A DNA stretch of 64,000 bases from the NCBI RefSeq assembly GCF_005771525.1, contig NZ_VAVZ01000001.1, forward strand, positions 57,628-121,627, written 5' to 3'. The DNA comes from Nesterenkonia salmonea (GTDB lineage: Bacteria; Actinomycetota; Actinomycetes; Actinomycetales; Micrococcaceae). Shown one piece after another: positions 16,950 through 25,652 of this stretch. Both the position numbers and the translations under genes were made by a program. The notes beneath the pieces are model-generated. The model was not told the origin of the DNA. It searched no databases and saw nothing but the letters and a program-made list of their open reading frames with translations. The first letter of the stretch is position 1. Each line of letters starts with the position of its first letter.

Positions 16950-18196
16950 GCACTCTCTTCATCGGATACACGAGGTTCAGCGTGCACCAATACGAATCAG
17001 GGAGCTTCAAAGCGACCAGCGCAGCAGGTGGATTTTCCGAGGCCGAATACACCGACTGGCTCTACGCCCCAGACCGGCTCGACACCAGAACAGCCATCTT
17101 CATTGAAGAGAGCCTCCCGCAGCTGGAGCAGGCATCACAGAAGTTCGATCTGGTGCACATTGTGGCGATCTCCCCTTCGCTGCCGGAGAAGTACAAAACA
17201 GCCCTCCAGCAAGCCCGCACACGCTACCCCTTCCTGCGCATCCACGAGACCAAGCAGAGAGCAGCACCGAGCCACCCCAACCTACAACTGGTGAAGACCA
17301 TGCTCACAAAACGCGGATTGGCTGGCCAGGTGTTCGGCATGTACCGGCTCGACGATGACGATCTTCTGCCGATCGACTACTTTGACCGGATGACGCAGTA
17401 CGTCACCGATGAGCACGTAGGCTACCGGGTCTCTCTCCCCCAGGGCATCGGGGCCATACGTGCGCAGAACGGGTACGTGCTCCCCTGGACGTTCTATGAG
17501 GCTAAGTCTTCCGCCGGGTTCCTCACCGTCCACCGATTCTCCCCAGACGGCCAGAAGATCTACGGTCTGGAAGCCAGACACCACCTCAAAGGCCACCACA
17601 AAGCGGACCGCAACTTCCCTGTCATCCTGGATGGCCGCCAGCCCGGATTCTTCCGGGCCCGCCATCAAACCCAGGACAGCACCCTGACCACCTCCGCTGG
17701 GGCATTCTTCACCCGCGTGGTAGAACAAGCCACCGCCCGTGCCGCCGCCACACAGGACGACGTCGCCTCCTCCTTTCCGCACATCGCTGAACGGATCTTC
17801 GACTCGGCTAGGCCCCTCCCCGGCCAGGAAAGCCTGATAGGTGACCCAACACTCTTGAAGGGAGGCGGCATCGCCATTACCTGCGACTACCGTCACCCGA
17901 TGCTGCTCAGTGGGACCCTAGAAAGTGCGCCGGCATCCTCAACTATCCGGCTGCGGTTGACGCTGGAGGAGAGCCCCGATGAGAAAGCGGTGGAGTTCCT
18001 CCGTGAGGCCGGTTTCACCCGGGACGACCAGAGCAGGTTCGAACGACCCCTGCGTTGGGCTGGTCACCAGATCACCGATGTCCTGGAACCAGCCCCTGGT
18101 GCCATAATCACCGGCCTGGAACTCTCCAGCTCTGAGGATGTGACTCTGGCATCTCTGTTCGCCGCCCCCCTGAAAACTGACAGAGAGGCTTCATGA
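16946..18196 (+). CDS. Putative rhamnosyltransferase-like glycosyltransferase (paralogue)
   Basis: This 416-residue protein starts at a GTG that overlaps the previous stop (GTGA). It opens LFIGYTRFSVHQYESGSF, then has VHIVAISPSLPEKYKTAL and YRLDDDDLLPIDYFDRM, matching the gene at 13945 block for block but without that protein's basic N-terminal extension. The same C-terminal accessory region is present. Two similar transferases in one operon suggest two successive transfers of the same or related sugars, or linkages of different type. It overlaps the following pyruvyl-transferase gene by ATGA. The family assignment is by motif; the sugar is not known. Confidence 0.78.
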   Translation: MSTLFIGYTRFSVHQYESGSFKATSAAGGFSEAEYTDWLYAPDRLDTRTAIFIEESLPQLEQASQKFDLVHIVAISPSLPEKYKTALQQARTRYPFLRIHETKQRAAPSHPNLQLVKTMLTKRGLAGQVFGMYRLDDDDLLPIDYFDRMTQYVTDEHVGYRVSLPQGIGAIRAQNGYVLPWTFYEAKSSAGFLTVHRFSPDGQKIYGLEARHHLKGHHKADRNFPVILDGRQPGFFRARHQTQDSTLTTSAGAFFTRVVEQATARAAATQDDVASSFPHIAERIFDSARPLPGQESLIGDPTLLKGGGIAITCDYRHPMLLSGTLESAPASSTIRLRLTLEESPDEKAVEFLREAGFTRDDQSRFERPLRWAGHQITDVLEPAPGAIITGLELSSSEDVTLASLFAAPLKTDREAS

Positions 18197-19527
18197 GCCC
18201 GAACCCTGAACCGCGCGTACTGAGCCGACTGCGAGGCTACAGTCTGTGGAACCGCAAGGCGCGGCTGCTCTTGGGCCAGCCAACAGCTGGAGACCATTCC
18301 ATCACCTGGCACATCACCACCGAGGTGGGAGAAGTGGACTTGGTGGCGCGGTTATCGGGAAGCAACCTGAGGCTGGAGTGCGCCAGTGAGGACGCGCTCG
18401 TAGCTCGGTCCCTGCGGGCCATGCTGGTCACCAAAGCAGCATTGGTCGCCGAACCAGAGGAGCACCATGTGCTCACTGACATCTCCGCAGCGTCCCGGGG
18501 TGCGGCCAGAGAACTCATGCGCCATGCGATGTATTGGGCTGAGGCTGTGACCTCCATGGCCCACCGCGAACAGGAGATCCACCGGGGTTCTACGTCTCTT
18601 CAGAATGTCGTCGCCCAAGGCATCTGGTATGACCGGCGCCCCAACTTTGGCGACGCTGTCGGCCCCTGGCTGGTCACCGCTCTTACCGGCAAAGACGTCG
18701 TCAACGTCCGGCGCACCCGTGAAACTCCCACGAAAGCACGGGGACGCGCCACGCTGCTCGTAGGGTCGATCATTCAGATGATCAATCGGAACAACGTGGA
18801 CATCTGGGGCAGTGGGCTGATGCGTGCACTGTCTGTGGAACAGGTCACAGCGTTTTCACGGCTGAAAAACATTCGAGTCCGCGCCGTTCGGGGCAGGCTA
18901 ACCGCCGCTGAGCTGAGGGAGAAACTCGGCTGGGAGGTGCCGGAGATCTACGGTGACCCGGCGCTGCTTCTGCCACGGCATTTTCCGGTCACATCGCGTG
19001 GGGAGCATATCGCGGTGGTTCCGCATTTGAAGCACAGAGCGGCAATGCGAGAGCTCGCCAATGAAAGACTCGTGGTTTCAGATGTGCGTGAAGACCTAGA
19101 AACTGTGGTCACTCAGATCGCGTCAGCCCAGGCGTGCATATCAACCTCACTCCACGGGATCATCGTCGCGCAGGCCTATGGCGTGCCGTGGGTGTGGCTC
19201 AATCTCACCGATTCGCCTGTCGACGGACGCGATTTCAAGTTTGATGATTTTTTCACCACAATCGACGCCGCAGCCGTTTCGCGTCTGGATGTTCCGCTCA
19301 GCGAGGTGACCCGCCTTGATTTCATCGAATTGGCGCAGCAGACCACATTGCCCGACCTCAGAACTGACCTCGACAGGCTCGAGACAGCCCTGCCTGTCAG
19401 GCGGGAAACGTCCGGTGCTGCCGGGACCGAAGCTCGCGAGCGTGGACTGAGCTCAGTGCCAGCCAGGCTCGCGCGTGGCATCCGGCGACTCCTTTCCCGC
19501 TCCTCCAGACGGATCCGCAGTCATTAA
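18193..19527 (+). CDS. Polysaccharide pyruvyl transferase family protein
   Basis: This 444-residue protein belongs to the polysaccharide pyruvyl transferase family, which moves a pyruvate ketal from phosphoenolpyruvate onto a sugar, adding a negative charge to wall or capsule glycans. Family marks are PNFGDAVGPWL (about 154-164), LLVGSIIQ, DIWGSGLM, VRAVRGRLTAAEL, IYGDPALLLP and the C-terminal SLHGIIVAQAYGVPWVWL. The N-terminal 140 residues are less typical and may bind the acceptor. It is the last of four overlapping plus-strand genes, and its stop shares a TTAA (19524-19527) with the convergent TupA-like gene. In actinobacteria such ketals often serve as anchors for S-layer-type proteins; whether that applies here is unknown. 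Confidence 0.85.
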   Translation: MSPNPEPRVLSRLRGYSLWNRKARLLLGQPTAGDHSITWHITTEVGEVDLVARLSGSNLRLECASEDALVARSLRAMLVTKAALVAEPEEHHVLTDISAASRGAARELMRHAMYWAEAVTSMAHREQEIHRGSTSLQNVVAQGIWYDRRPNFGDAVGPWLVTALTGKDVVNVRRTRETPTKARGRATLLVGSIIQMINRNNVDIWGSGLMRALSVEQVTAFSRLKNIRVRAVRGRLTAAELREKLGWEVPEIYGDPALLLPRHFPVTSRGEHIAVVPHLKHRAAMRELANERLVVSDVREDLETVVTQIASAQACISTSLHGIIVAQAYGVPWVWLNLTDSPVDGRDFKFDDFFTTIDAAAVSRLDVPLSEVTRLDFIELAQQTTLPDLRTDLDRLETALPVRRETSGAAGTEARERGLSSVPARLARGIRRLLSRSSRRIRSH

Positions 19528-20777
19528 CACCACTTTTGGGACGTCCGGCGGGGGCGACTCCACAGCGCAGGAGCCTCTTTCCCGGACTGCGTCAGCTGGT
19601 CGTACCACCACGTGTAGTCATTCCGCCCGAAGAGCGATCCGTAGGGCCGGCCCGCTGCAAGGTCCTGCTCCAAACGGGACTGAGCTTTGACCCACTCCAG
19701 GCCCATATAGGCGTCGTGCTCACCGCGGTACCTTTGCCGTCCCCCAGGTGTGGGAGTCAGCTCCCCAAGGATAAGCCCTCGCGGAGTCTGATAGAGATCC
19801 ACTCGCACGAACGGCATGCCCACCGCCCGGGATAGGTGCCGCGCAGTCTCCATGATGTGATCGATATTCTCGGGCGTGGGGATATCCGGGTTCCAGGTGC
19901 CCATTTCTGCCACCTTGCCCAGGTCCTCACCATCGGCACCGAGGTAGCGGCGCGTGTAGGAACGCCGGTCCATGGAGCCCTCTCCACCGGACTGCATCAG
20001 CAGAATCTGCAACACCTCGCCGTAGGCGGTGTAGACCTTGATGTCCTCGGGTATCGCCGAGTCAGAGGTCCCTTCGAGGAGTTCCTCAGCGAAGTACGGG
20101 CCATGCCAGTGACTGAACCGTTCCAGGATCTCCGCCGACGGGGTATTACCCTGAAACGCGATGCCACCATCCAGAGTTTCCCAACCGTGGCCCGTGCGCT
20201 GGAGGATGAAGACGCCATGGCCGCTGTGTCCACCGTCGGACTTCAGCACCATCTTGTCTGTCGTCAGGGAGCTGAGGTTGATGTCTTCCGGGTGTTCCCA
20301 CACCTGGTAGACCTCCGGGACACCGACACCGTGGCTCTGGGCCAATGAGTAGTTGCGCAATTTGAACGGCATCTGCCAAAGAGGCAGCGCATCGGACGGG
20401 TCGGCGGTAAATCGCTGCTCGTATAGTTCCCGGTAGGCCACCAGCAGAGTCAGAAACGACGGCTTGTCCAACCGGCTGCGTGATCGCCGCAGATCAGCCT
20501 CTAGGCGCTCAATCTTTTCTTCGAGTTCCTGAGCTTTGCGGTCCCTTGCTCGAAGAGCATCAAGCTTTTCACGCTCCGAGAGTTCGCTGCGCGCCCGGAA
20601 CGTCTCAACTCTCCGCAACGCCCGATTCAGCCGATCTTCCAGCCGGGTACGTTGATCTTCGTTCCAGCGGATCTTTCCTGCTGAGCGCCGTGCTTCTATC
20701 TCAAGTTCTTTGATTTGACGGTCCCGGGAGACGACAGGTGGAAGCCGCCTCACCATTTTCGACCCCAGCTGCTTCAT
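19524..20777 (-). CDS. TupA-like ATP-grasp protein with N-terminal coiled coil
   Basis: This 417-residue protein matches the TupA-like ATP-grasp family, named from the teichuronopeptide synthesis gene of alkaliphilic Bacillus. Residues 20-105 form a charged coiled coil. The ATP-grasp follows, with DKMVLKSDGGHSGHGVFI (ATP-binding lysine and glycine-rich loop), a YFAEELLEG strand and a closing VRVDLYQTPRGLILGELTPT block, where GELT replaces the usual Glu-x-Asn and is normal in this family. It probably attaches an amino acid or peptide to a glycan. The start overlaps the stop of the 943-residue transferase by ATGA, so the two are made together; the stop overlaps that of the convergent pyruvyl transferase. 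The protein is cytoplasmic, and its coiled coil may dock it to the membrane-anchored partner. Confidence 0.83.
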   Translation of the reverse strand: MKQLGSKMVRRLPPVVSRDRQIKELEIEARRSAGKIRWNEDQRTRLEDRLNRALRRVETFRARSELSEREKLDALRARDRKAQELEEKIERLEADLRRSRSRLDKPSFLTLLVAYRELYEQRFTADPSDALPLWQMPFKLRNYSLAQSHGVGVPEVYQVWEHPEDINLSSLTTDKMVLKSDGGHSGHGVFILQRTGHGWETLDGGIAFQGNTPSAEILERFSHWHGPYFAEELLEGTSDSAIPEDIKVYTAYGEVLQILLMQSGGEGSMDRRSYTRRYLGADGEDLGKVAEMGTWNPDIPTPENIDHIMETARHLSRAVGMPFVRVDLYQTPRGLILGELTPTPGGRQRYRGEHDAYMGLEWVKAQSRLEQDLAAGRPYGSLFGRNDYTWWYDQLTQSGKEAPALWSRPRRTSQKWC

Positions 20778-23605
20778 CCTGCAGGCTCAAGTTCTGGGAG
20801 GCCTTCTGCAGAGGACTCGCGCAGACGGGCAAGGTATAGCTCAGCTGAACGATTTTGGCGAAGGAATTCGACGCCACGCTGCTGCTGATCCGCGTAGCCA
20901 TCGGGGTCTTCCCAAAGCGTCTTCAACACCCGACGTACGTCTTTGGGCTCAGCATAGACTGCCGCCTCACCGTAGACCGAACGGTATTCGGGTTCGAGGA
21001 CCACGACCACCCCTGCTTTGAGAGCGGCCAGGACGCTGGGCTCAACAGACTCATGCCACGGCTGGTTGTCGAAACAGACCAGGAAGTCCAGGGCACCGAG
21101 ATAGTCCAAGAAACTCTCCTCACCCGGAGCCTCGACGTTCCACGACGGAGGCACACCGTCGCCGCCGATCACACCATGCTGCCGCAGCACCTGAACGTTG
21201 GAGCGCAATTCGACGCGACAGCTCCCGTTAGTGGGGTATATCTGAGAACGCAGTGTCTTGGGTGGCCAGTGCGACTCGGTTTCGCTCACCGGGCGTCCGA
21301 TGACGGGCAGCGCAGACGGGTCGTGGGCCTCGGTTCGCAGCTCACCGATGTGCGCGACGACGGAGGCCCAGTTAGACGGTAAGAGTTGCTGGACTGGCAA
21401 CTGTCCCAGCAGATAGCTGCGTGCCAGGGTTGATTGAGGAGCCCACATCGGCTGCCGGCCGAAGGCCGCCACACAGTTGCGGCTGACCTGGTCCATGGAG
21501 TAGTACCTGTCATCACTATGGATCGCTGCGGGTAGCTGATTGGCGACGACCACGATCCTACCCACGTTAATCTGGGAGACGGTACCTGTGTCGAGCTGCA
21601 TGACAGTGGGCCAGTGGACCACCATCAGTGGGGTCTTCGCCTGTCGGTCAAGAGTCAGCCAGTCAATGCGTCCGGCGAGGAAGAGGCGTTCAAGCTCCGG
21701 GACCAGGCGCCGTTTGGCTGCCGAGGGAACAAGTCCGTTCTGCAGAGCGATCAGCCCTACCCGCAGCCCTGTTTGGAGAGCCGCTTCAATCTCTTGAACC
21801 AGGCCGAGTGTGTTTCCGCCGAGCACTCCGCACTCGGAGAGGAAAATCACGTCGTACTCCGGGATGTAGGTCTTGTCCCGTCCTGGAAGGAATGAAGGAG
21901 GCGCCACAAAGGGTCGCTTGTCTGGGTTCTTCGGCATGAACGGGCTCGCGCCGGCGCTGATGCTCTGATGCCATGCCCCGTACGCCCGCTGGTAAATCTC
22001 CCGATCCGGGTGGCGATAACCCAACCCAAAGTCATGTGAGGTCAGGTTGTCTTCACCGAGTAGGGAGAACGCCATGGGAACCGGATCGTCAGAGACCAGT
22101 TTGGTGTTGAAGACCAGTTCGAATCGTTTCTTGTACTCGTTATCAGCAGATTTGCGGACCGCATCCCAATAGCCGAGCTTGTCTTTGACGGTCTCTCTGC
22201 GGAACATAATGCAGGCGAAGCTGGGGTGGATGACCCGGTCTGGACCCCAGCGAACTTGGAACTTCACGTTCTCATCGACCCTTACCCACTGCACGATATT
22301 GGCGTGCTTGTCATGGTGTTTCATCAGATCCCGCGCTTGGCGCTCGATCCGTTGGGGGTGGTGCCAGTCGTCTTTATCGGCGATCGTGACGAATTCACCA
22401 GTTGCCATATCGAATGCGTCGTTGCGGACCGCGTAGGCTCCTCGGTTCTGTTCGCAGAAAATCAAGCGGATGCGACTGTCCCGTGCTGCCCAGCCTTCGA
22501 GCTGAGCCCGGTAAGGGGTGGGGTTCCCGAGCTCGTCTGTCTCAGGAGAAGCGTCATCGATGATGATGATCTCCAGGTTCCTCCACGATTGATTGAGCAA
22601 TGATTCAATCGCCACATCCGTGGCCGCATTTGGCTCGTATATGGGCATGATGACTGACACCCTCGGCAGGTCACCACCTGTGACTGCAGGGGCGTCACAA
22701 CGGATGTGGTAGAACGACGGTGCTTGCGGATTCTCGAAGGAGGGCGGCACCAGGCCGTGCCGGCTGAACTCCTCGCCGAGTTGGGCTGACCACTGTCCGG
22801 CCTGATGGCGCTGCCCCGTCAAATTCGGATTGACCGTATTGAGGCGCAAGTACCGCTGGGAGTACTCGCGGTCCGGATCAGGGTCCTGGTAGTTGAGCAC
22901 CTCAGCGGCACGTGTGTGTTCACCGTTCCAGCTGAGCAGATCGGCGTAGTGAGAGCGGTCGATACCCTCGCTGAAGACTCGCATACCGAAAATGTCTTCA
23001 GCGAAACTGTAGAGCGAGAGGCAGTTGAAGAGGTCCCTGTTGTCAAGGCGCTGACTATAGAGCACTCGTGCGAGCGATAGGTAGGCCGGTGCCCACAGGA
23101 TCTGTTGAAGAAGCGCTCTGCGCTGAAGGTCGGTGGAGCGGAAACGCAAGGATTCGATTTCGCGAACCAGGGCACGGTAGTCATACGCCCCAGATGTGGC
23201 ACTCAGTGCTAGGACATCCCGAGCACCAGTAAGCCTAGTTTCGCGGGCAAGGCTGGCGAACCATTGAAGCCTTCCGCCACGGCGCAGCTCCTTAGCCCAC
23301 TGCAGGAGTGTGGGATCGTGACCGCGCAGCTGCGCTTGATCGCCCCCGCCGCTGGGTGTTTCGGCGGGTGCAGGTAAATCGAAAGTGTTGCCGAAAAGCC
23401 GTCGTCTTGCGTCCTCGTTTCCATACACCACCACGCACAGGGTGCCAACAACCAGTGCAGTCAGACACCCCAGCGCTAATCCATACATCTGGAGGAACGC
23501 TGCCATCACGGCCAGCACAGCGATGAGCGACGCGAGCATCAGGGCCGCCTTGTGGAGACGACTGAGCTTCCGCACTTCCCGCTTAACCTTTTCAATTGTG
23601 CTCAA
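20774..23605 (-). CDS. Membrane-anchored double glycosyltransferase (GT2 plus GT-B-like)
   Basis: This 943-residue protein has two predicted membrane helices (about 19-61), a helical linker to about 310, a GT2 domain (315-520) with RVSVIMPIYEPN, IIIIDDASPE and the DxD-type ADKDDW (409-414), and a C-terminal region (about 600-930) that resembles a GT-B glycosyltransferase. The last part aligns with the separate enzyme at 11536, sharing IVVVANQ, MWAP, VYGEAAVYAEP and a QQRG ending. It therefore seems to join two transferases on one membrane-tethered chain, as polymerases adding alternating residues do. It is translated before the TupA-like gene in a two-gene coupled unit. A 112-bp gap with nothing recognised separates it from tam. 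The linkage made is unknown. Confidence 0.85.
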   Translation of the reverse strand: MSTIEKVKREVRKLSRLHKAALMLASLIAVLAVMAAFLQMYGLALGCLTALVVGTLCVVVYGNEDARRRLFGNTFDLPAPAETPSGGGDQAQLRGHDPTLLQWAKELRRGGRLQWFASLARETRLTGARDVLALSATSGAYDYRALVREIESLRFRSTDLQRRALLQQILWAPAYLSLARVLYSQRLDNRDLFNCLSLYSFAEDIFGMRVFSEGIDRSHYADLLSWNGEHTRAAEVLNYQDPDPDREYSQRYLRLNTVNPNLTGQRHQAGQWSAQLGEEFSRHGLVPPSFENPQAPSFYHIRCDAPAVTGGDLPRVSVIMPIYEPNAATDVAIESLLNQSWRNLEIIIIDDASPETDELGNPTPYRAQLEGWAARDSRIRLIFCEQNRGAYAVRNDAFDMATGEFVTIADKDDWHHPQRIERQARDLMKHHDKHANIVQWVRVDENVKFQVRWGPDRVIHPSFACIMFRRETVKDKLGYWDAVRKSADNEYKKRFELVFNTKLVSDDPVPMAFSLLGEDNLTSHDFGLGYRHPDREIYQRAYGAWHQSISAGASPFMPKNPDKRPFVAPPSFLPGRDKTYIPEYDVIFLSECGVLGGNTLGLVQEIEAALQTGLRVGLIALQNGLVPSAAKRRLVPELERLFLAGRIDWLTLDRQAKTPLMVVHWPTVMQLDTGTVSQINVGRIVVVANQLPAAIHSDDRYYSMDQVSRNCVAAFGRQPMWAPQSTLARSYLLGQLPVQQLLPSNWASVVAHIGELRTEAHDPSALPVIGRPVSETESHWPPKTLRSQIYPTNGSCRVELRSNVQVLRQHGVIGGDGVPPSWNVEAPGEESFLDYLGALDFLVCFDNQPWHESVEPSVLAALKAGVVVVLEPEYRSVYGEAAVYAEPKDVRRVLKTLWEDPDGYADQQQRGVEFLRQNRSAELYLARLRESSAEGLPELEPAG

Positions 23606-23717
23606 GGCGTTGAACTTTCTTCATCGACAATGGCTGATAGCAGGCCAGTGTAGACCGATGAGCACCGCAATAGTGCTAAAGAACGCTGAAAGTTTGTGTG
23701 CCCTGCAGCACTTTTTT

Positions 23718-24527
23718 CTAGTGGCTGCGGCGAGCGATGAAGAAAATTCTCCGGAAGGGAAGGATTGTCCCGATTCGAGTCTCGGGGTACGCCTCTTTGA
23801 GCGCCGCTTTGTACTCGGTCGTGAACTTCTCAAGCAGGTCTGGAGGGAGTGCAGAGAGCACAGGCCGTGCTGCTGCTCCGGAAATCCAGTCAAAGACCGG
23901 GTCCTGTCCCTGGAGGACATGATGGTATGTCGTTTCCCACGCCTCGACGTCCCAGCCATCACTGCTGACGTCGAGCATGTAGTCGATCACCCCTGCAGTA
24001 GGGGTCAGCAGTGTGGCGGGGTCGACGTGCTCTGCATAGGGTCTGCTGCCGGCCATCTCCGAGAGCAGACGGTGGCTCGGCGCCGCATAGTTACCGGGTA
24101 CTTGAACGGCCAGCGCTCCTCCGGGGGCAATGGAACGCTGGATAGCTGGCAGGAGTTCCCGGTGGTCGGGCAGCCACTGCAGCGCAGCATTCGAAACAAT
24201 AAGGTCCACCGGCTCTGAGGTCGCGAACGAGCGGATGTCTGCCCGCTCATAGGTGATTTTGGAGTCGTCGCTTGTGGACTCGCGCGCCTTGTCCAACATC
24301 TCCTGACTGGAATCTACTCCTGTGATGTGGGCAGCGGGCCAGTGGTGCCGTAGGACCGGCATCCCATTTCCAGGTCCACAGCCGAGATCAACGACGGTGC
24401 GAGCGTTGGGGAGGTTTACTCGACCCAGGAGATCGACGAAGGGACGTGTGCGTTCTGAGGCGAAGGCCAAGTATCGAGTGGGGTTCCAGGTAGTGTCCGA
24501 GGGCACGCCGGTGGAGGATGAGGGCAT
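23718..24527 (-). CDS. tam: Trans-aconitate 2-methyltransferase-like SAM methyltransferase
   Basis: This 269-residue class I methyltransferase follows Tam closely: WNPTRYLAFASERTRPFVDL at the N terminus, the SAM-binding VVDLGCGPGNG (about 46-56), GVDSSQEMLDKAR, and IVSNAALQWLPDH. Tam methylates trans-aconitate, a by-product of the citric-acid cycle that inhibits aconitase. The length fits the family. It is transcribed away from the exporter genes at 24707 and 112 bp past the double glycosyltransferase, so it need not belong to the surface-polymer pathway. A small-molecule carboxyl methyltransferase acting in that pathway is the alternative. Confidence 0.85.
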   Translation of the reverse strand: MPSSSTGVPSDTTWNPTRYLAFASERTRPFVDLLGRVNLPNARTVVDLGCGPGNGMPVLRHHWPAAHITGVDSSQEMLDKARESTSDDSKITYERADIRSFATSEPVDLIVSNAALQWLPDHRELLPAIQRSIAPGGALAVQVPGNYAAPSHRLLSEMAGSRPYAEHVDPATLLTPTAGVIDYMLDVSSDGWDVEAWETTYHHVLQGQDPVFDWISGAAARPVLSALPPDLLEKFTTEYKAALKEAYPETRIGTILPFRRIFFIARRSH

Positions 24528-24706
24528 GGAGTGATTCTAGGGACCCAGCGCCTCGCCGGCCGAGACCAATGACACGTGGCGCAATGAAGGAGCCGCAGAT
24601 CACCTGCACCCCTAATGTCCACGGCACTGTCACGCCCCGCTGGTAGACTGGGCCGCGCTTTGCCCCGCCATGTGCGTGGCACGCAATTCACCCCGGGAGG
24701 ACTCTC

Positions 24707-25642
24707 ATGGCAGCACCTGCCTCTGAACGACATCGGCCCAGTTTCCAGTTGGGCCCCCAGCGGGTCGTCCAGATGGATGGAGACCAGTTGGTCCGAGTGG
24801 GTGCTCGTCCAGGCCTGTTCCGCTACATCCGGAACATCTGGGCTTTCCGCCACTTCCTTCAGTACGATGCGCACGCCCGCACATCGTCGCAGAACAATCT
24901 CGATTCACTCGGCCGCTTCTGGATGGTCATGAACCCGCTGCTGCAGGCTGCGGTGTACTTCTTCATCTTCGGCTACATCCTGGAGACTCACCGTGGCATC
25001 GTGAACTTCATCGGGTATCTGATCATTGGTGTGCTGACTTTCCGTTTCATTCAGGGCGCTGTGGTCAGCGCTTCGAATTCGATCGCCGGTAACCAACAAG
25101 TGGTTCAGGCGTTCAACTTTCCACGCGCCTGTCTGCCGATCTCCTCCGCAGTCCGTGAACTCTTCGCCACGGTTCCCACCTTTGTGGTGATGGCTGTTCT
25201 GGTCTACTTCATCGGGGACTACCAGATCGCCGATATGGAGCGCGCCAGCATCACCCTGGATTGGAAATGGCTGATGTTCTTCCCGGCCATTTTCTTGGGG
25301 CTTATGGTCATGACTGGAATCGGCCTGATCCTGGCGCGGGTCGTGGCCAACCACAATGACGTCAAGCACCTCATCAGTATTGGGGTCAGGCTGTGGTTCT
25401 ACGCCTCGGCCGTGATCTTCAGTGTGGATCGGTTCGCTGACCGGGGCCATGACTGGATTATCACGGTCATGCACTACAACCCTGCCTTCTGTATCTTGGA
25501 CATCATTCGTGACGCGTGGCTCTACGACGGCCTCGGGGAGCCCTTCCGTTGGGCAGTACTGGGCGGTTGGGCCGTTGGTGCCCTGGTGATCGGCATGATC
25601 ATCTTCTGGCGCGGGGAAGAAACGTACGGGCGGGAGCGCTGA
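24707..25642 (+). CDS. ABC-2 polysaccharide export permease (TagG/Wzm-like)
   Basis: This 311-residue membrane protein carries about six hydrophobic segments in the ABC-2 permease pattern, after a 60-residue cytoplasmic lead. The segment NNLDSLGRFWMVMNPLLQAA is characteristic of permeases that export teichoic acids and O-antigens, and NFPRACLPIS with the following helix is the coupling region. With the ATPase ten bases downstream it forms a transporter that flips a lipid-linked polymer across the membrane. The direct pairing makes it the likely exit route for the polymer made by genes 8129-23605. A GGAGG at about 24696 precedes the ATG by a few bases. The 180 bp upstream presumably holds the promoter; a weak TAGACT at 24642 is the best -10 I see. 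Confidence 0.9.
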   Translation: MAAPASERHRPSFQLGPQRVVQMDGDQLVRVGARPGLFRYIRNIWAFRHFLQYDAHARTSSQNNLDSLGRFWMVMNPLLQAAVYFFIFGYILETHRGIVNFIGYLIIGVLTFRFIQGAVVSASNSIAGNQQVVQAFNFPRACLPISSAVRELFATVPTFVVMAVLVYFIGDYQIADMERASITLDWKWLMFFPAIFLGLMVMTGIGLILARVVANHNDVKHLISIGVRLWFYASAVIFSVDRFADRGHDWIITVMHYNPAFCILDIIRDAWLYDGLGEPFRWAVLGGWAVGALVIGMIIFWRGEETYGRER

Positions 25643-25652
25643 GTCGAACAAT

